The notes under the pieces are model-generated. The model did no database searches, was not told where the DNA came from, and was given only the letters and a program-made list of their open reading frames with translations. DNA of 64,000 bases from Aureimonas sp. AU12. GTDB lineage: Bacteria; Pseudomonadota; Alphaproteobacteria; Rhizobiales; Rhizobiaceae. Shown piece by piece: positions 10,208 to 19,320 of the stretch (position 1 is the stretch's first letter; every line of letters starts with the position of its first letter). The DNA lies in the NCBI RefSeq assembly GCF_001463705.1, contig NZ_BBWH01000015.1, forward strand, positions 1 through 64,000. Direction: 5' to 3'. The position numbers and the translations under genes are program-made.

Positions 10208-11695
10208 ATGCCCGTCCCAGACCGCGGCGCGCCGCGTCCGCTCATCGATCTCGCCCAGGTCAAGAAGAGCTACGGCGCCGTGCGCGCCCTCGACGGCGTC
10301 GATCTCGCCATCCGGCCCGGCGAATGCCTCGGCCTCGCCGGGCACAACGGCGCCGGCAAGTCGACGCTGATGCAGGTGCTCGCCGGCAACGTGCGACCCG
10401 ACGAGGGGCGCATCGAGATCGCGGGCAACGACGAGACCCAGCGCTTCGGCGTCGAGCGCGCCGGCCAGCTCGGCGTGCGCTGCGTCTTCCAGGAGCTTTC
10501 GCTCTGCCCCAATCTGACGGTGATCGAGAACGCCCGTGTGCGCCACCCCGCCTTGAAAGGCTTCGGCTGGCGCAAGCGCGCCGCCAAGCTCATCGGCGAG
10601 GCGCTCGACGAGATCTTCCCCGGCCACGGTATCCGCCTTCGCGATCTCGTCTCGGACCTCGCCCTCGGCCAGCGCCAGATGGTGGAGATCGCCACCGTCT
10701 TCGCGCGCGGCGACGCGCCGCTCTCGCTCGTGATCCTCGACGAGCCCACCTCTTCGCTGGACGCGCAGGTCGCCGGCCAGCTTCTCGCCCATGTCCGCCG
10801 CTTCGTGGCCTCGGGCGGCAGCGTCATCCTGATCTCCCACATTCTCGGCGAGATCCTCTCGACCTGCGACCGCATCAGCGTGATGAGCGACGGGCGCGTT
10901 GTGGCGCTGCGGCCCGCCGCCGAATTCGACCGCCATTCGCTCGTCGAGGCGATGGGCCATGTCGCCGCGCATACGGAGGGCGAAGCGGCCGGCGCCCCCA
11001 AGGCCCGCACGAGCGCGCCGATCGTCGCCTCCGCCCATTCGCCGCGCCAGGGCGACGGACGGCAGCTCGAGGCCCGGCGCGGCGAGATCGTCGGCCTCGG
11101 CGGGCTCGCCGGCCACGGGCAGACCGCGCTTCTCGTGCTCCTGCACAATGCCGCCCATCGCGGCGGCCACTATGCCAGGCTCGACGGGCGCGTCGCCTTC
11201 GTGGCCGGCGACCGGCAGACCGACGGCGTCTTTCCGCTCTGGTCGATCGGCGGCAACGTCACGGTGCGCTCGCTCCAATCCATGCAGCGCTTCGGCCTCA
11301 TCGATCGGGCCGCCGAGCGGCGCATGGAGGCCGAGTGGAAGGAGCGCATCGCCATCCGCACCCCCGACATGGACAACGGCATCCTGACGCTGTCGGGCGG
11401 CAACCAGCAGAAGGCCCTCTTCGCGCGGGCGCTGGCCTCGGATGCCGAGATCATCCTGATGGACGACCCGATGCGGGGCGTCGACATCGGCACCAAGCAG
11501 GAGGTCTACGCCATCGTGCGCGCCGAGGCCGCGCGCGGGCGCACCTTCGTCTGGTACACCACCGAATTCGACGAATTGCGCGCCTGCGACCACGTCTACG
11601 TGCTGCGCTCCGGGCGCATCGTCGCCGACATGGCGCGGGACGAGCTGTCCGAGGCCCGCGTGCTGCAATCCTCCTTCGCGGAGGCCGCGGCATGA
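10208..11695 (+). CDS. CUT2 sugar ABC transporter ATP-binding protein (RbsA-like)
   Basis: Tandem-domain sugar ATPase, 495 residues. The first domain has Walker [10 protein letters not shown] at 45-53, the signature-region [12 protein letters not shown] and Walker [13 protein letters not shown]. The second domain, as usual for RbsA/MglA, has a degenerate P-loop ([15 protein letters not shown]) but an intact [15 protein letters not shown] signature and [17 protein letters not shown]. So one nucleotide site is probably non-canonical. The start is at 10208 after the intra-operon hairpin; the stop overlaps the first permease by ATGA. Confidence 0.92.
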   Translation: MPVPDRGAPRPLIDLAQVKKSYGAVRALDGVDLAIRPGECLGLAGHNGAGKSTLMQVLAGNVRPDEGRIEIAGNDETQRFGVERAGQLGVRCVFQELSLCPNLTVIENARVRHPALKGFGWRKRAAKLIGEALDEIFPGHGIRLRDLVSDLALGQRQMVEIATVFARGDAPLSLVILDEPTSSLDAQVAGQLLAHVRRFVASGGSVILISHILGEILSTCDRISVMSDGRVVALRPAAEFDRHSLVEAMGHVAAHTEGEAAGAPKARTSAPIVASAHSPRQGDGRQLEARRGEIVGLGGLAGHGQTALLVLLHNAAHRGGHYARLDGRVAFVAGDRQTDGVFPLWSIGGNVTVRSLQSMQRFGLIDRAAERRMEAEWKERIAIRTPDMDNGILTLSGGNQQKALFARALASDAEIILMDDPMRGVDIGTKQEVYAIVRAEAARGRTFVWYTTEFDELRACDHVYVLRSGRIVADMARDELSEARVLQSSFAEAAA

Positions 11696-12654
11696 GCGCC
11701 CGTCCGATGGTCGCCAACCGTCTGGCGCTCGCCCGCACCCTGCGCGAGCTTCTGCCGCCGGTCTCGCTGGCGCTGCTGCTCGTCGCGATCTTCATCATCC
11801 AGCCGCGCGCGATGAGCTATCTCGGCCTGACCCTGATGCTCAATCTCGCCCTGCCGATCGCGCTCGCCACGATCGCGCAGCTCTGCGTCATCACCGTCAA
11901 CGATCTCGACCTCTCGATCGGCGGCTTCGTCTCCTTCGTCGCCTGCATCGGCGCGACCCTCCTCAAGGACGATCCGCTTCTCGGCGTCGCCGCGCTCGCC
12001 GGCTGCATCCTCGTCTATGCGCTGCTCGGCGCGCTCATCCACCTGCGCAACCTGCCCTCGATCGTGGTGACGCTCGGCATGAGCTTCGTCTGGCTCGGCG
12101 CCGCCGTGCTGCTCCTGCCGGTGCCCGGCGGCAGCGCGCCGGTCTGGCTCTCCACCCTCGTCAAGCTGAAGACGCCGCTCGTGCCCTTCGCCATCATCGC
12201 CAGCGCCGTGCTGGCGATCGGGGCCCAGCTCCTCCTCATGCGCTCCTCCTTCGGCACCGTGCTGCGGGGCACCGGCGGCAACGCGCAGGCCGTGGCCCGC
12301 GCCGGCTGGTCGCTGCTGCGCGCCAAGATGACGATGTATGCGCTCTGCGGCTTCTTCGGCGTCCTCTCCGGGCTGGCGCTCGTCGGGCTCACCACCTCGG
12401 CGGATGCCAACATCGCGCTGCGCTACACGCTCCTCTCGATCGCGGGCGTGATCCTGGGCGGCGGCGAGTTCACGGGCGGGCGCATCTCGCCGGTCGGCGC
12501 CGTGCTCGGCGCGCTGACGCTGACGCTCGCGGGCTCGCTCCTCTCGTTCCTGCGCATCGCGCCGGACTGGCAGATCGGCGCGCAGGGCGCGATCCTCATC
12601 GTGGTGCTGGCGCTGCGCGCCCTCGTCAACCGCTTGGAAAGACAGGCCGCATGA
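11692..12654 (+). CDS. CUT2 sugar ABC transporter permease 1 (RbsC-like)
   Basis: Inner-membrane permease of 320 residues with about 8-10 helices. Family hallmarks include [17 protein letters not shown] near residue 65 and [19 protein letters not shown] in the cytoplasmic EAA-like loop. [20 protein letters not shown] near the C-terminus is another. It is coupled to the ATPase by ATGA and to the second permease by ATGA. The operon encodes two different permeases, suggesting a heterodimeric channel rather than the RbsC homodimer. Confidence 0.9.
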   Translation: MSARPMVANRLALARTLRELLPPVSLALLLVAIFIIQPRAMSYLGLTLMLNLALPIALATIAQLCVITVNDLDLSIGGFVSFVACIGATLLKDDPLLGVAALAGCILVYALLGALIHLRNLPSIVVTLGMSFVWLGAAVLLLPVPGGSAPVWLSTLVKLKTPLVPFAIIASAVLAIGAQLLLMRSSFGTVLRGTGGNAQAVARAGWSLLRAKMTMYALCGFFGVLSGLALVGLTTSADANIALRYTLLSIAGVILGGGEFTGGRISPVGAVLGALTLTLAGSLLSFLRIAPDWQIGAQGAILIVVLALRALVNRLERQAA

Positions 12655-13622
12655 GCGCGACGACACCGGCACGACGCAGGTTTGCCCTCCCCTTCCGGGC
12701 GCCGTGGCTCTTCTCGTTCGCAGGAGCGGCCGCGATCTTCGCGGCGACGATCGTCTTCACCGGCGGCCAGGGATCGGGCCAGATCCTCTCGACCGCCCTG
12801 ACCTTCGCCACGATGTACGTCATCGTCGGCCTCGGCCAGATGTTCGTGATCACCACCGGCCCCGGCAATGTCGATCTCTCGATCCCCTCGACGATCGCGC
12901 TGGCCGGCGCGGTGTCGATGAGCGTCATGGGCGGCACGGACGCGATGATCCTGCCCGGCATCCTCGCCGCGCTCGCCGTCGGCGTGGCGGTCGGCTGCTT
13001 CAACTTCGCGCTGATCCGCCTTCTCCAGATCCCGCCGATCATCGCCACGCTCTCGGCGAGCTTCCTCATCCAGTCGGTCGCCATCGCCTACGGGCGGGGC
13101 CTGCGCGTGCGCCCGCCCGAAAGCTTCGCCGACTTCGCCACCGGCCGGATCGCCGGCGTGCCGCTTCTGGCGATCGCGACGCTGGCGCTCTGCGGGCTGA
13201 TGGCGGTGCTCCTGCACCGCACCTATTACGGCCGCGCCATCTCGGCCATCGGCCAGAACCCGCGCGCTGCCGCGCTCGCCGGCATCCGCGTCGAGATCGT
13301 ACGCTGGGCGACCTACGTGCTCTCGGCTTCGCTCGCGGGGCTCTGCGGCGCGGTGCTGGCGGGCTTCTCGGGCGGCTCCTCGCTCAACATGGGCGAGGAG
13401 TACCTCCTCGCCTCGATCGCGGTGGTGGTGGTCGGCGGCTCGTCGGTCTCGGGCGGCCAGTCCAACGTCACCGGGCTCTGGGGCGCATCGCTCTTCCTCT
13501 ATCTCCTCATTACCATGCTTAACACGTTCGGCGTCGGGGCGGGCCTGCGCCTCCTCCTCACCGGCCTGATCATCATCGCCATCATCACCATTGCCGGCGG
13601 CCCCCGCACGGGTCGCAGCTGA
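12651..13622 (+). CDS. CUT2 sugar ABC transporter permease 2 (RbsC-like)
   Basis: Second permease of the same transporter, 323 residues, about 8-10 helices. It shows MFVITTGPGNVDLSIPSTIA (the RbsC GGIDLSVG-type motif), YYGRAISAIGQNPRAAALAG in the cytoplasmic loop, and VVVVGGSSVSGGQSNVTGLW near the end. It overlaps permease 1 by ATGA and ends 10 bp before the lactonase gene. Confidence 0.9.
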   Translation: MSATTPARRRFALPFRAPWLFSFAGAAAIFAATIVFTGGQGSGQILSTALTFATMYVIVGLGQMFVITTGPGNVDLSIPSTIALAGAVSMSVMGGTDAMILPGILAALAVGVAVGCFNFALIRLLQIPPIIATLSASFLIQSVAIAYGRGLRVRPPESFADFATGRIAGVPLLAIATLALCGLMAVLLHRTYYGRAISAIGQNPRAAALAGIRVEIVRWATYVLSASLAGLCGAVLAGFSGGSSLNMGEEYLLASIAVVVVGGSSVSGGQSNVTGLWGASLFLYLLITMLNTFGVGAGLRLLLTGLIIIAIITIAGGPRTGRS

Positions 13623-13632
13623 AAGACCCGCC

Positions 13633-14535
13633 ATGGCCATCATGACCCCCTACGAGATCCGCGATCCCCGCTTCGAGGACCTGACGCTCCACAATGTCGA
13701 GCTGGAGCATCTGTTCGAGGGCTGCCGCTGGGCCGAGGGCCCGGTCTGGTTCGGCGACATGAATCAGCTGGTCTGGAGCGACATCCCGAACGACCGGATG
13801 ATGCGCTACATCCCCGAAGTCGGAACCTCGGTGTTTCGCGGCGTCTCGCGCAATTCCAACGGCAACACGCGCGACCGCGAGGGCCGGCTCGTCTCCTGCG
13901 AGCATCTCGCCCGCCGGGTGAGCCGCACCGAGGCCGACGGGCGGGTCGTCACCCTCGCCGACCGCTTCGAGGGCCGCCGCCTCAACTCGCCGAACGACGC
14001 GGTGGTGAAGTCCGACGGCTCGGTCTGGTTCACCGACCCGAGCTACGGCATCCGCGACGCCTACGAGGGCGACCGGGCCGAGGAGGAGCAGCCGGTGCGC
14101 GGCGTCTACCGCGTCGACGGTGCGAGCGGCGCGGTCACGCGCGTCGCCGACGACTTCCTGCAGCCCAACGGCCTCGCTTTCTCGCCGGACGAAAGCCGTC
14201 TCTACATCGCTGATTCGGGCGCCAGCCACGCTCCCGACCATCCCCGCCACATCCGGCGCTTGCGCGTCGAGGGCGAGCGGCTGATCGACGACGGTGTCTT
14301 CGCCGTGATCGACCGGGGCATTCCCGACGGAATCCGCGTCGACCGCAACGGCAACGTCTGGTCGAGCGCCGCCGACGGCGTCCACTGCTTCGCGCCGGAC
14401 GGCACGTGCCTCGGCAAGATCCTCGTGCCGGAGGTCGTCGCCAATCTCTGTTTCGGCGGCCCCAAGCGCAACCGGCTCTTCATTACCGCGACCCGCTCGC
14501 TCTATTCGATCTACGTGCGCGCGCAGGGTTGCTGA
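13633..14535 (+). CDS. SMP-30/gluconolactonase family protein
   Basis: Predicted cytoplasmic six-bladed beta-propeller lactonase, 300 residues, no signal peptide. Metal-binding features of the SMP-30 family are visible: Glu35 (RWAEGPVW), the NSPND block at 118-122, and Asp232 in PDGIRVDRNGNVW. The family hydrolyses aldonolactones (gluconolactone and relatives) to sugar acids. As last gene of the CUT2 operon it suggests import and oxidation of an aldose or import of a lactone. A paralogue lies in the LacI-controlled locus (37892-38806) with near-identical core motifs. An alternative start is the ATG at 13642. Confidence 0.9.
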   Translation: MAIMTPYEIRDPRFEDLTLHNVELEHLFEGCRWAEGPVWFGDMNQLVWSDIPNDRMMRYIPEVGTSVFRGVSRNSNGNTRDREGRLVSCEHLARRVSRTEADGRVVTLADRFEGRRLNSPNDAVVKSDGSVWFTDPSYGIRDAYEGDRAEEEQPVRGVYRVDGASGAVTRVADDFLQPNGLAFSPDESRLYIADSGASHAPDHPRHIRRLRVEGERLIDDGVFAVIDRGIPDGIRVDRNGNVWSSAADGVHCFAPDGTCLGKILVPEVVANLCFGGPKRNRLFITATRSLYSIYVRAQGC

Positions 14536-14548
14536 GCGCTGGACACGC

Positions 14549-14558
14549 ATCATATGAT
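14549..14558. promoter_or_regulatory. Short palindrome ATCATATGAT
   Basis: A 10-bp perfect palindrome 14 bp after the lactonase stop and about 140 bp before the BTAD regulator. It is one of few AT-rich spots in this 161-bp gap. It could be an operator for the regulator gene; the short length makes chance occurrence possible. Confidence 0.25.
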
Positions 14559-14696
14559 CGCATCGATGGGCAGCGGATCGAGGCCCCGTCCTGCCGATCG
14601 GGCATGCGGTCCTACAAGGCGGTAAACGAATGCCGTCCGCTGGTGCCCGATCGTTTGGCTCACGCGCCATATCCTGATACATCATGGGCTCACGGC

Positions 14697-16679
14697 ATGA
14701 TTGTGGACCCACACGCGCGGATGAACATCGGACGACCTTTCCTTCGTCTCCTCGGACACCCGGCCCTTCTGCATGAGGACGAGGCGGCGCCTCTCCCGCA
14801 GAAGGCGTTCGCGCTGCTCGCCATCCTGCATCTGGCATCCGATCGCCGGGCGCTGCGCTCCACCCTCGCCGCCTGGATCTACGAGGATGCCGACCAGACG
14901 GGCGCCATGGCCAATCTTCGCCAGCTGCTGTCGCGCATCCACACCCGTCAGAAGCATCTCGGGATCGAACTGATCGCGACCGGTCGCGACGAAGTGCGGC
15001 TGGTCTCCGGCGAAACCGCGCCGACCTGCGACCTCGACAGGCTGATGGCGCTGCCCGTACCCGCCCACGCGGACGATCTCGAGGCCCTCTCGGGACTGTA
15101 CCGGGGCGACCTCCTCGAGAGCTTTACGGCCGATGGCGAGACGCTGTCGGGCTGGATCGGCACGCAGCGCAACCGGCTGCGCGAGCGCTACGGCGACCTC
15201 GTCACGGCGGGAGCCCGCCACGTGCGGGGCGGCCGCGCAGAGACGGCGCTGCGCCGGTTGCTGGAGATCGATCCGTTCCGCGAGGATGCGTGGCTGACGC
15301 TCGTCGAGATCCGCGCGCAGACGCAAGGGCTCAGTGCGGCCGAGGCGGTCTACGACGAGATGCGCCGCCGGTTCGGCGCTGAGCTCGGTGCGACGCCGAG
15401 CGAGCCGGTGCGCGAACTCCTCGTCAGGTTGAAGCGCGCGGTCGCCGTTCCCGCCCCCCTCGCGGCCGCTCGTCCGCTCGATGCCGGACGCCGCGTCGAG
15501 ACGCTGCTGGCGACGGCCGCCGTGGCCGCCATCCCGCGGGTCTGCCTCCTCATGCCCACGGCCTCGAGCGGGGTCGATGCGGAGCACACCCATCTGGCGG
15601 AAGCCCTGATCGAGGACGTGACGCTCGGTCTCTGCCGTCTGCGCTCCATCGCCGTGATCGCGCCGCATACGGCCTGGCGGCTCGGCGCGGAGGACCAGCC
15701 GAAGGAGCGGTTCGGCATCGAGTATTTCGCCGAGACGAGCGTGCGCAATTTCGCCGGGCGCACGCGCCTCGTCGTCAAGCTGATGCGCCAGGCCGGCCGG
15801 GTCACGCTCTGGGCGGACGATTACGATCTGGCTGTGGGCGCCTCGGCCGAGCACCACCGCACGCTGTCGCGCTCGATCGCGTTGGCGCTGGCGGACCAGA
15901 TCGAGCGCTCCGAGGCGGCCGCGTTCACCATCGCCTGCCCGCCCAGCGCCTATCAATTGTATCTCCTCGGCCGCCGCCACCTGCGCGTCCTCGACCTGCC
16001 GGACGTTCGCCGGGCTCGGCGCGCCTTCATCCAGGCCGCGGACAACGCGCCCGCCTTCGCCCCCGCCCTCAACGGCATCGCCCGGTCGCTCGTCCTCGAA
16101 TGGCTGCTCCTCGCGCGCACCGAGCCGGACCTCCTGCATCAGGCCAAGCGCGTGGCGATGCGGGCTGCCAATCTTGATCCGTTCAGCGGCGAGGCGCTGC
16201 GGGAGGTGGCAAGCGCGTCGCTTTTCCTCGGCGGTCTCGACGAAGCCGTCGAAGGGCTGGCCGAGGCCGAGCGGCTCGTGCCCCACCATGCCGACATCCT
16301 GGCCGACCATGCCAACGCGCTGACCCATTCCTGCGATGCCCTGCCCGCCCTGCGGCGCATCGAGAAGGCGATCGACCTCAACCCGATTCCACCCGACGAC
16401 TACCTCTGGACGGCGGGCAGCACGCTGTTCCTCGTCGAGGACTACGAAAAGGCACTCGTCACGCTGGCGCGCATGCAGCAGCGCAAGCCCGCCTACCGCC
16501 TGACGGCAGCCTGCCTCGCCATGACCGGGCAGACCGCCGAGGCCGCCCGCTTCGTGGCGCGGGCGCTCGAGGACCAGCCTAATTTCCGCATCGACGCGTG
16601 GATCAAGACGATGCCGCTGCGCTCGAAAGACCATCTGGCGCGCTATGCGGGCGCGCTCAGCATGGCCGGCTTCACCTGA
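14697..16679 (+). CDS. BTAD/TPR transcriptional regulator (SARP-like)
   Basis: Regulator of 660 residues. The N-terminal winged-helix-like part (about 10-95) has the SARP pattern RLLGHPALL...LPQKAFALLAILHL and ANLRQLLSRIHTR. A bacterial transcriptional activator domain follows (about 110-250: SGLYRGDLLESF, ALRRLLEIDPFREDAW, AEAVYDEMRRRFGAELGATPS). A middle domain (about 280-400) resembles the TolB-like N-terminal fold of class III cyclase/SARP proteins. The C-terminus is TPR repeats (about 440-650). ATGs at 14697 and 14721 are both possible starts; neither has a good Shine-Dalgarno. It may regulate the preceding sugar operon or a distant target. Confidence 0.8.
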   Translation: MIVDPHARMNIGRPFLRLLGHPALLHEDEAAPLPQKAFALLAILHLASDRRALRSTLAAWIYEDADQTGAMANLRQLLSRIHTRQKHLGIELIATGRDEVRLVSGETAPTCDLDRLMALPVPAHADDLEALSGLYRGDLLESFTADGETLSGWIGTQRNRLRERYGDLVTAGARHVRGGRAETALRRLLEIDPFREDAWLTLVEIRAQTQGLSAAEAVYDEMRRRFGAELGATPSEPVRELLVRLKRAVAVPAPLAAARPLDAGRRVETLLATAAVAAIPRVCLLMPTASSGVDAEHTHLAEALIEDVTLGLCRLRSIAVIAPHTAWRLGAEDQPKERFGIEYFAETSVRNFAGRTRLVVKLMRQAGRVTLWADDYDLAVGASAEHHRTLSRSIALALADQIERSEAAAFTIACPPSAYQLYLLGRRHLRVLDLPDVRRARRAFIQAADNAPAFAPALNGIARSLVLEWLLLARTEPDLLHQAKRVAMRAANLDPFSGEALREVASASLFLGGLDEAVEGLAEAERLVPHHADILADHANALTHSCDALPALRRIEKAIDLNPIPPDDYLWTAGSTLFLVEDYEKALVTLARMQQRKPAYRLTAACLAMTGQTAEAARFVARALEDQPNFRIDAWIKTMPLRSKDHLARYAGALSMAGFT

Positions 16680-16942
16680 CCTCGAGCGATTGAGGGACAA
16701 TCGGAGCCGGTCCCGTTGGGGATCGACCGGGGGCGCACCGGGTCCGCGCCCGCATCGCTCCTTCGCCAGCAATCCTTTCGCAGCCCCAGTCGCCAGAGGA
16801 TCGGCGCCCCGTCGCTCGCATTGAGGTCCGGCCAGATCGCGGCAGATCGGGTCGCAAACAATCGTGTCACGCCGGTGTCACGGCGAGTGCGCTTCAACGG
16901 ATGCAATCCTGACGCGTTTCTTGCCCGAAAGAACGGACTGAC

Positions 16943-17149
16943 ATGACCGATCGCGACGCTCTCCACTCCCTGTTGATCTACGCCCAGCGCGAAGCCGCGT
17001 CCCAGAAACTAGAGGTCGTGTCGCAACTCCTGACGCTGACCATCGCCAACATGGCCGCGGACAGCCGGTCGCGCATCGACACCGCGTTCGACGGCGCGTC
17101 CGCCGACGGCGAGAGCCAGTTCGCGCCGGGCGACACGCTGCTGCAATAG
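16943..17149 (+). CDS. Small hypothetical protein
   Basis: 68-residue ORF, acidic, no membrane segment or signal peptide and no motif I recognise. The middle (QLLTLTIANMAADSRSRIDTAF) could form an amphipathic helix. It is the only credible ORF between the BTAD regulator and pbpC. The 263 bp upstream (16680-16942) hold no clear gene and are mixed in composition. The ATG has only a weak purine stretch (GAAAGAACGG) upstream. It may be a real small gene or a chance ORF. Confidence 0.4.
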   Translation: MTDRDALHSLLIYAQREAASQKLEVVSQLLTLTIANMAADSRSRIDTAFDGASADGESQFAPGDTLLQ

Positions 17150-17216
17150 AACGCTTCGGGTCGCCGACGGCGATCCTCGAGTTCGCACGCGCCCGCCTTT
17201 CGGTGAGACGGAACGG

Positions 17217-19316
17217 CTATTCCAGAAAGACCCGCGTCGAGGCGGCCGCGCCCGCCGCATCCACCACCGAGATCTCGACGAAGCCGGGCTCGCTCGGGTG
17301 CCAGGCCGCCTGCCGGTCGTAGAGACCGCGCAAGGCGGGGCGACCATCGATATACCAGGTGAAGGGCGGCTTGCCGTTGCGCAGCTTGAGGGCGAGATCG
17401 GAGACCCCGCGCGCGTTGCCGCTTTGCCCCAGCCCCAGTTCGATCCGCGCCGCGTTCGGCGGGAAGACGATCTCGGGCGCATCGGCCGAGGCACCCGCGC
17501 CACCCGCCCGCAGCCGCCGCATGGCGGGCGGCAGGGGCTGCGACCCGCTGGCGGCGAGGATGCCGGGCGGCGGTCCCGGCAGGCGCGTCGCCGGGCCGAT
17601 CCGCGCGAAGACGTCGCGCATCACCGGCGCGGCCGAATCCTGCCCCACCAGCCCGGCGACGGGAGCCCCGTCCGGCCGCCCGAGCCAGACGCCGACGACA
17701 TGGCGCCCGTCGTAGCCGACCGTCCAGGCGTCGCGATAGCCGAAGGAGGTGCCGGTCTTGAAGGCGATGGTGCCGGGCGGGCCCTTCGCGGTGGTGGGCG
17801 CGCCCGCGAGGATCGAGGTGACGTACCACGCGGCCTGCTCCGACAGGATGCGGCGGCCGGGTCCGGCCGCCAGCGCAGCGGCCGGGTCGGCGTCGATGCG
17901 CAGCGGCCGCGCGATCCCGCCATTGGCCAGCCCGGCATAAAGGCGCACGAGGTCTTCGAGCGAGATCCCGAGACCACCGAGACCGATGGCAAGGCCCGGC
18001 AGCGTACGGCTGCCGAGTTCCGGCACAGCCCCGGCGCGGCGCATGCGCTCGACGAGGCGCGAGGGGCCGACGGCGGCCAGAAGCTCCACCGCCGGCAGGT
18101 TGCGCGAGAGCTGCAGCGCCCGGCGCGCGGTGAGACTGCCCTCGAAGGCGCCGTCGAAATTCTGCGGCGCGTAGCCGGCGAAGGCGGTGGGGCGATCGTC
18201 GAGAAGGCTTTCGGGATGGGCGACGCCGCGCTCGAAGGCGAGACCGTAGATCAGCGGTTTCAGCGTCGAGCCGGGCGAGCGGAACGCCTTCGTCAGGTCG
18301 ACATGGCCCTGCCGGCCCTCGTCGAAGAGATCGGGCGAACCGAGCGAGGCGAGGATCTCGCCGGTCGCATGGTCGGCGACGAGGATCGCGAGGCTCTGCG
18401 GCCTGGGAACGCCCGCCATCTTGTCGCGCGCATAGGCCTCGATCCGCCGCTGCAGCGCGGCGTCGATCGTCAGTCGAACCCGCACACGCCCCGCCCCCGG
18501 CCGCTGTGCCCGCGCCATCGCCTCGCGCGCGGCGTGGGCCGCGAGCATCGGCATCTCGCGCCGCCGGGTCGGGATCGTCTCGCGCCGCGCGCGCTCGGCC
18601 TCCGCGGGGTCGAGGAGACCGAGCGCCGCCATGCGAGCGAGGACGCGGTCGCGCGCCAGCCGCGTGGCCTGAGGATGAAGATCCGGGCGCAGCCGTTCGG
18701 GCGCCTGCGGCAGGGCGACGAGCAGCGCCGCCTCGCCCGCCGTCAGGCGCTTCGGCTCATGACCGAACCAGACGAGGCTGGCGGCCCGCACGCCCTCGAT
18801 GTTGCCGCCGTAGGGTGCGAGGCGCAGATAGAGCGAGAGGATTTCCGGCTTGGTGCGCGCCCGTTCCAGCGCCAGCGCACCGAGAAGCTGCTCGCCCTTG
18901 GCCCGAAGGCTTCCCGTCGGCAGGCGCGCGAGCAGCCGCGCCACCTGCATCGTCAGCGTCGACCCGCCGGACACCGGCCGCCCGTGCCGGAGCGACTGCC
19001 AGAGGGCGCGAGCCAGCGCCTGCGCGTCGATGCCGCCATGGGTCTCGAAGCGCTTGTCCTCCCAAGCCGAGAGCATGCGCAGGAAGCGCGGATCGACGTC
19101 GCCGACAACGGCCTCCAACCGCCAGCGCCCGTCGCTGGCGGCGAACGCCCGCAGCAGCTCCCCGTCGCGCGCTTCCACGATGCGGCTCGTCTCGGGTTCG
19201 CGCAACGCGGCGACACGAGCCGCCACCGCCCGCTCGATCGCGGCGTGTCCGAGAAGGGCCATCGCGACCAGCACCAGCGCCGCCGCACCGACTAGCCCGA
19301 GACGACGCCGCGTCAT
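17217..19316 (-). CDS. pbpC: Penicillin-binding protein 1C
   Basis: Bifunctional peptidoglycan synthase, 699 residues. An N-terminal membrane anchor (about 5-24) precedes the GT51 glycosyltransferase domain (about 45-220; EDKRFETHGG with the catalytic Glu, and GGSTLTMQVARLL). The transpeptidase domain has SxxK at Ser350 (SPGSTLKP), SRN and KTG at Lys520 (AFKTGTSFGYRDAW). A C-terminal BiPBP_C-type beta domain follows (about 600-699). It starts 4 bp after the alpha-2-macroglobulin stop, the classical linkage. The pair is thought to repair peptidoglycan and defend the periplasm after wall damage. Longer upstream frames overlap the neighbour and are rejected. Confidence 0.93.
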   Translation of the reverse strand: MTRRRLGLVGAAALVLVAMALLGHAAIERAVAARVAALREPETSRIVEARDGELLRAFAASDGRWRLEAVVGDVDPRFLRMLSAWEDKRFETHGGIDAQALARALWQSLRHGRPVSGGSTLTMQVARLLARLPTGSLRAKGEQLLGALALERARTKPEILSLYLRLAPYGGNIEGVRAASLVWFGHEPKRLTAGEAALLVALPQAPERLRPDLHPQATRLARDRVLARMAALGLLDPAEAERARRETIPTRRREMPMLAAHAAREAMARAQRPGAGRVRVRLTIDAALQRRIEAYARDKMAGVPRPQSLAILVADHATGEILASLGSPDLFDEGRQGHVDLTKAFRSPGSTLKPLIYGLAFERGVAHPESLLDDRPTAFAGYAPQNFDGAFEGSLTARRALQLSRNLPAVELLAAVGPSRLVERMRRAGAVPELGSRTLPGLAIGLGGLGISLEDLVRLYAGLANGGIARPLRIDADPAAALAAGPGRRILSEQAAWYVTSILAGAPTTAKGPPGTIAFKTGTSFGYRDAWTVGYDGRHVVGVWLGRPDGAPVAGLVGQDSAAPVMRDVFARIGPATRLPGPPPGILAASGSQPLPPAMRRLRAGGAGASADAPEIVFPPNAARIELGLGQSGNARGVSDLALKLRNGKPPFTWYIDGRPALRGLYDRQAAWHPSEPGFVEISVVDAAGAAASTRVFLE

Positions 19317-19320
19317 GGCG

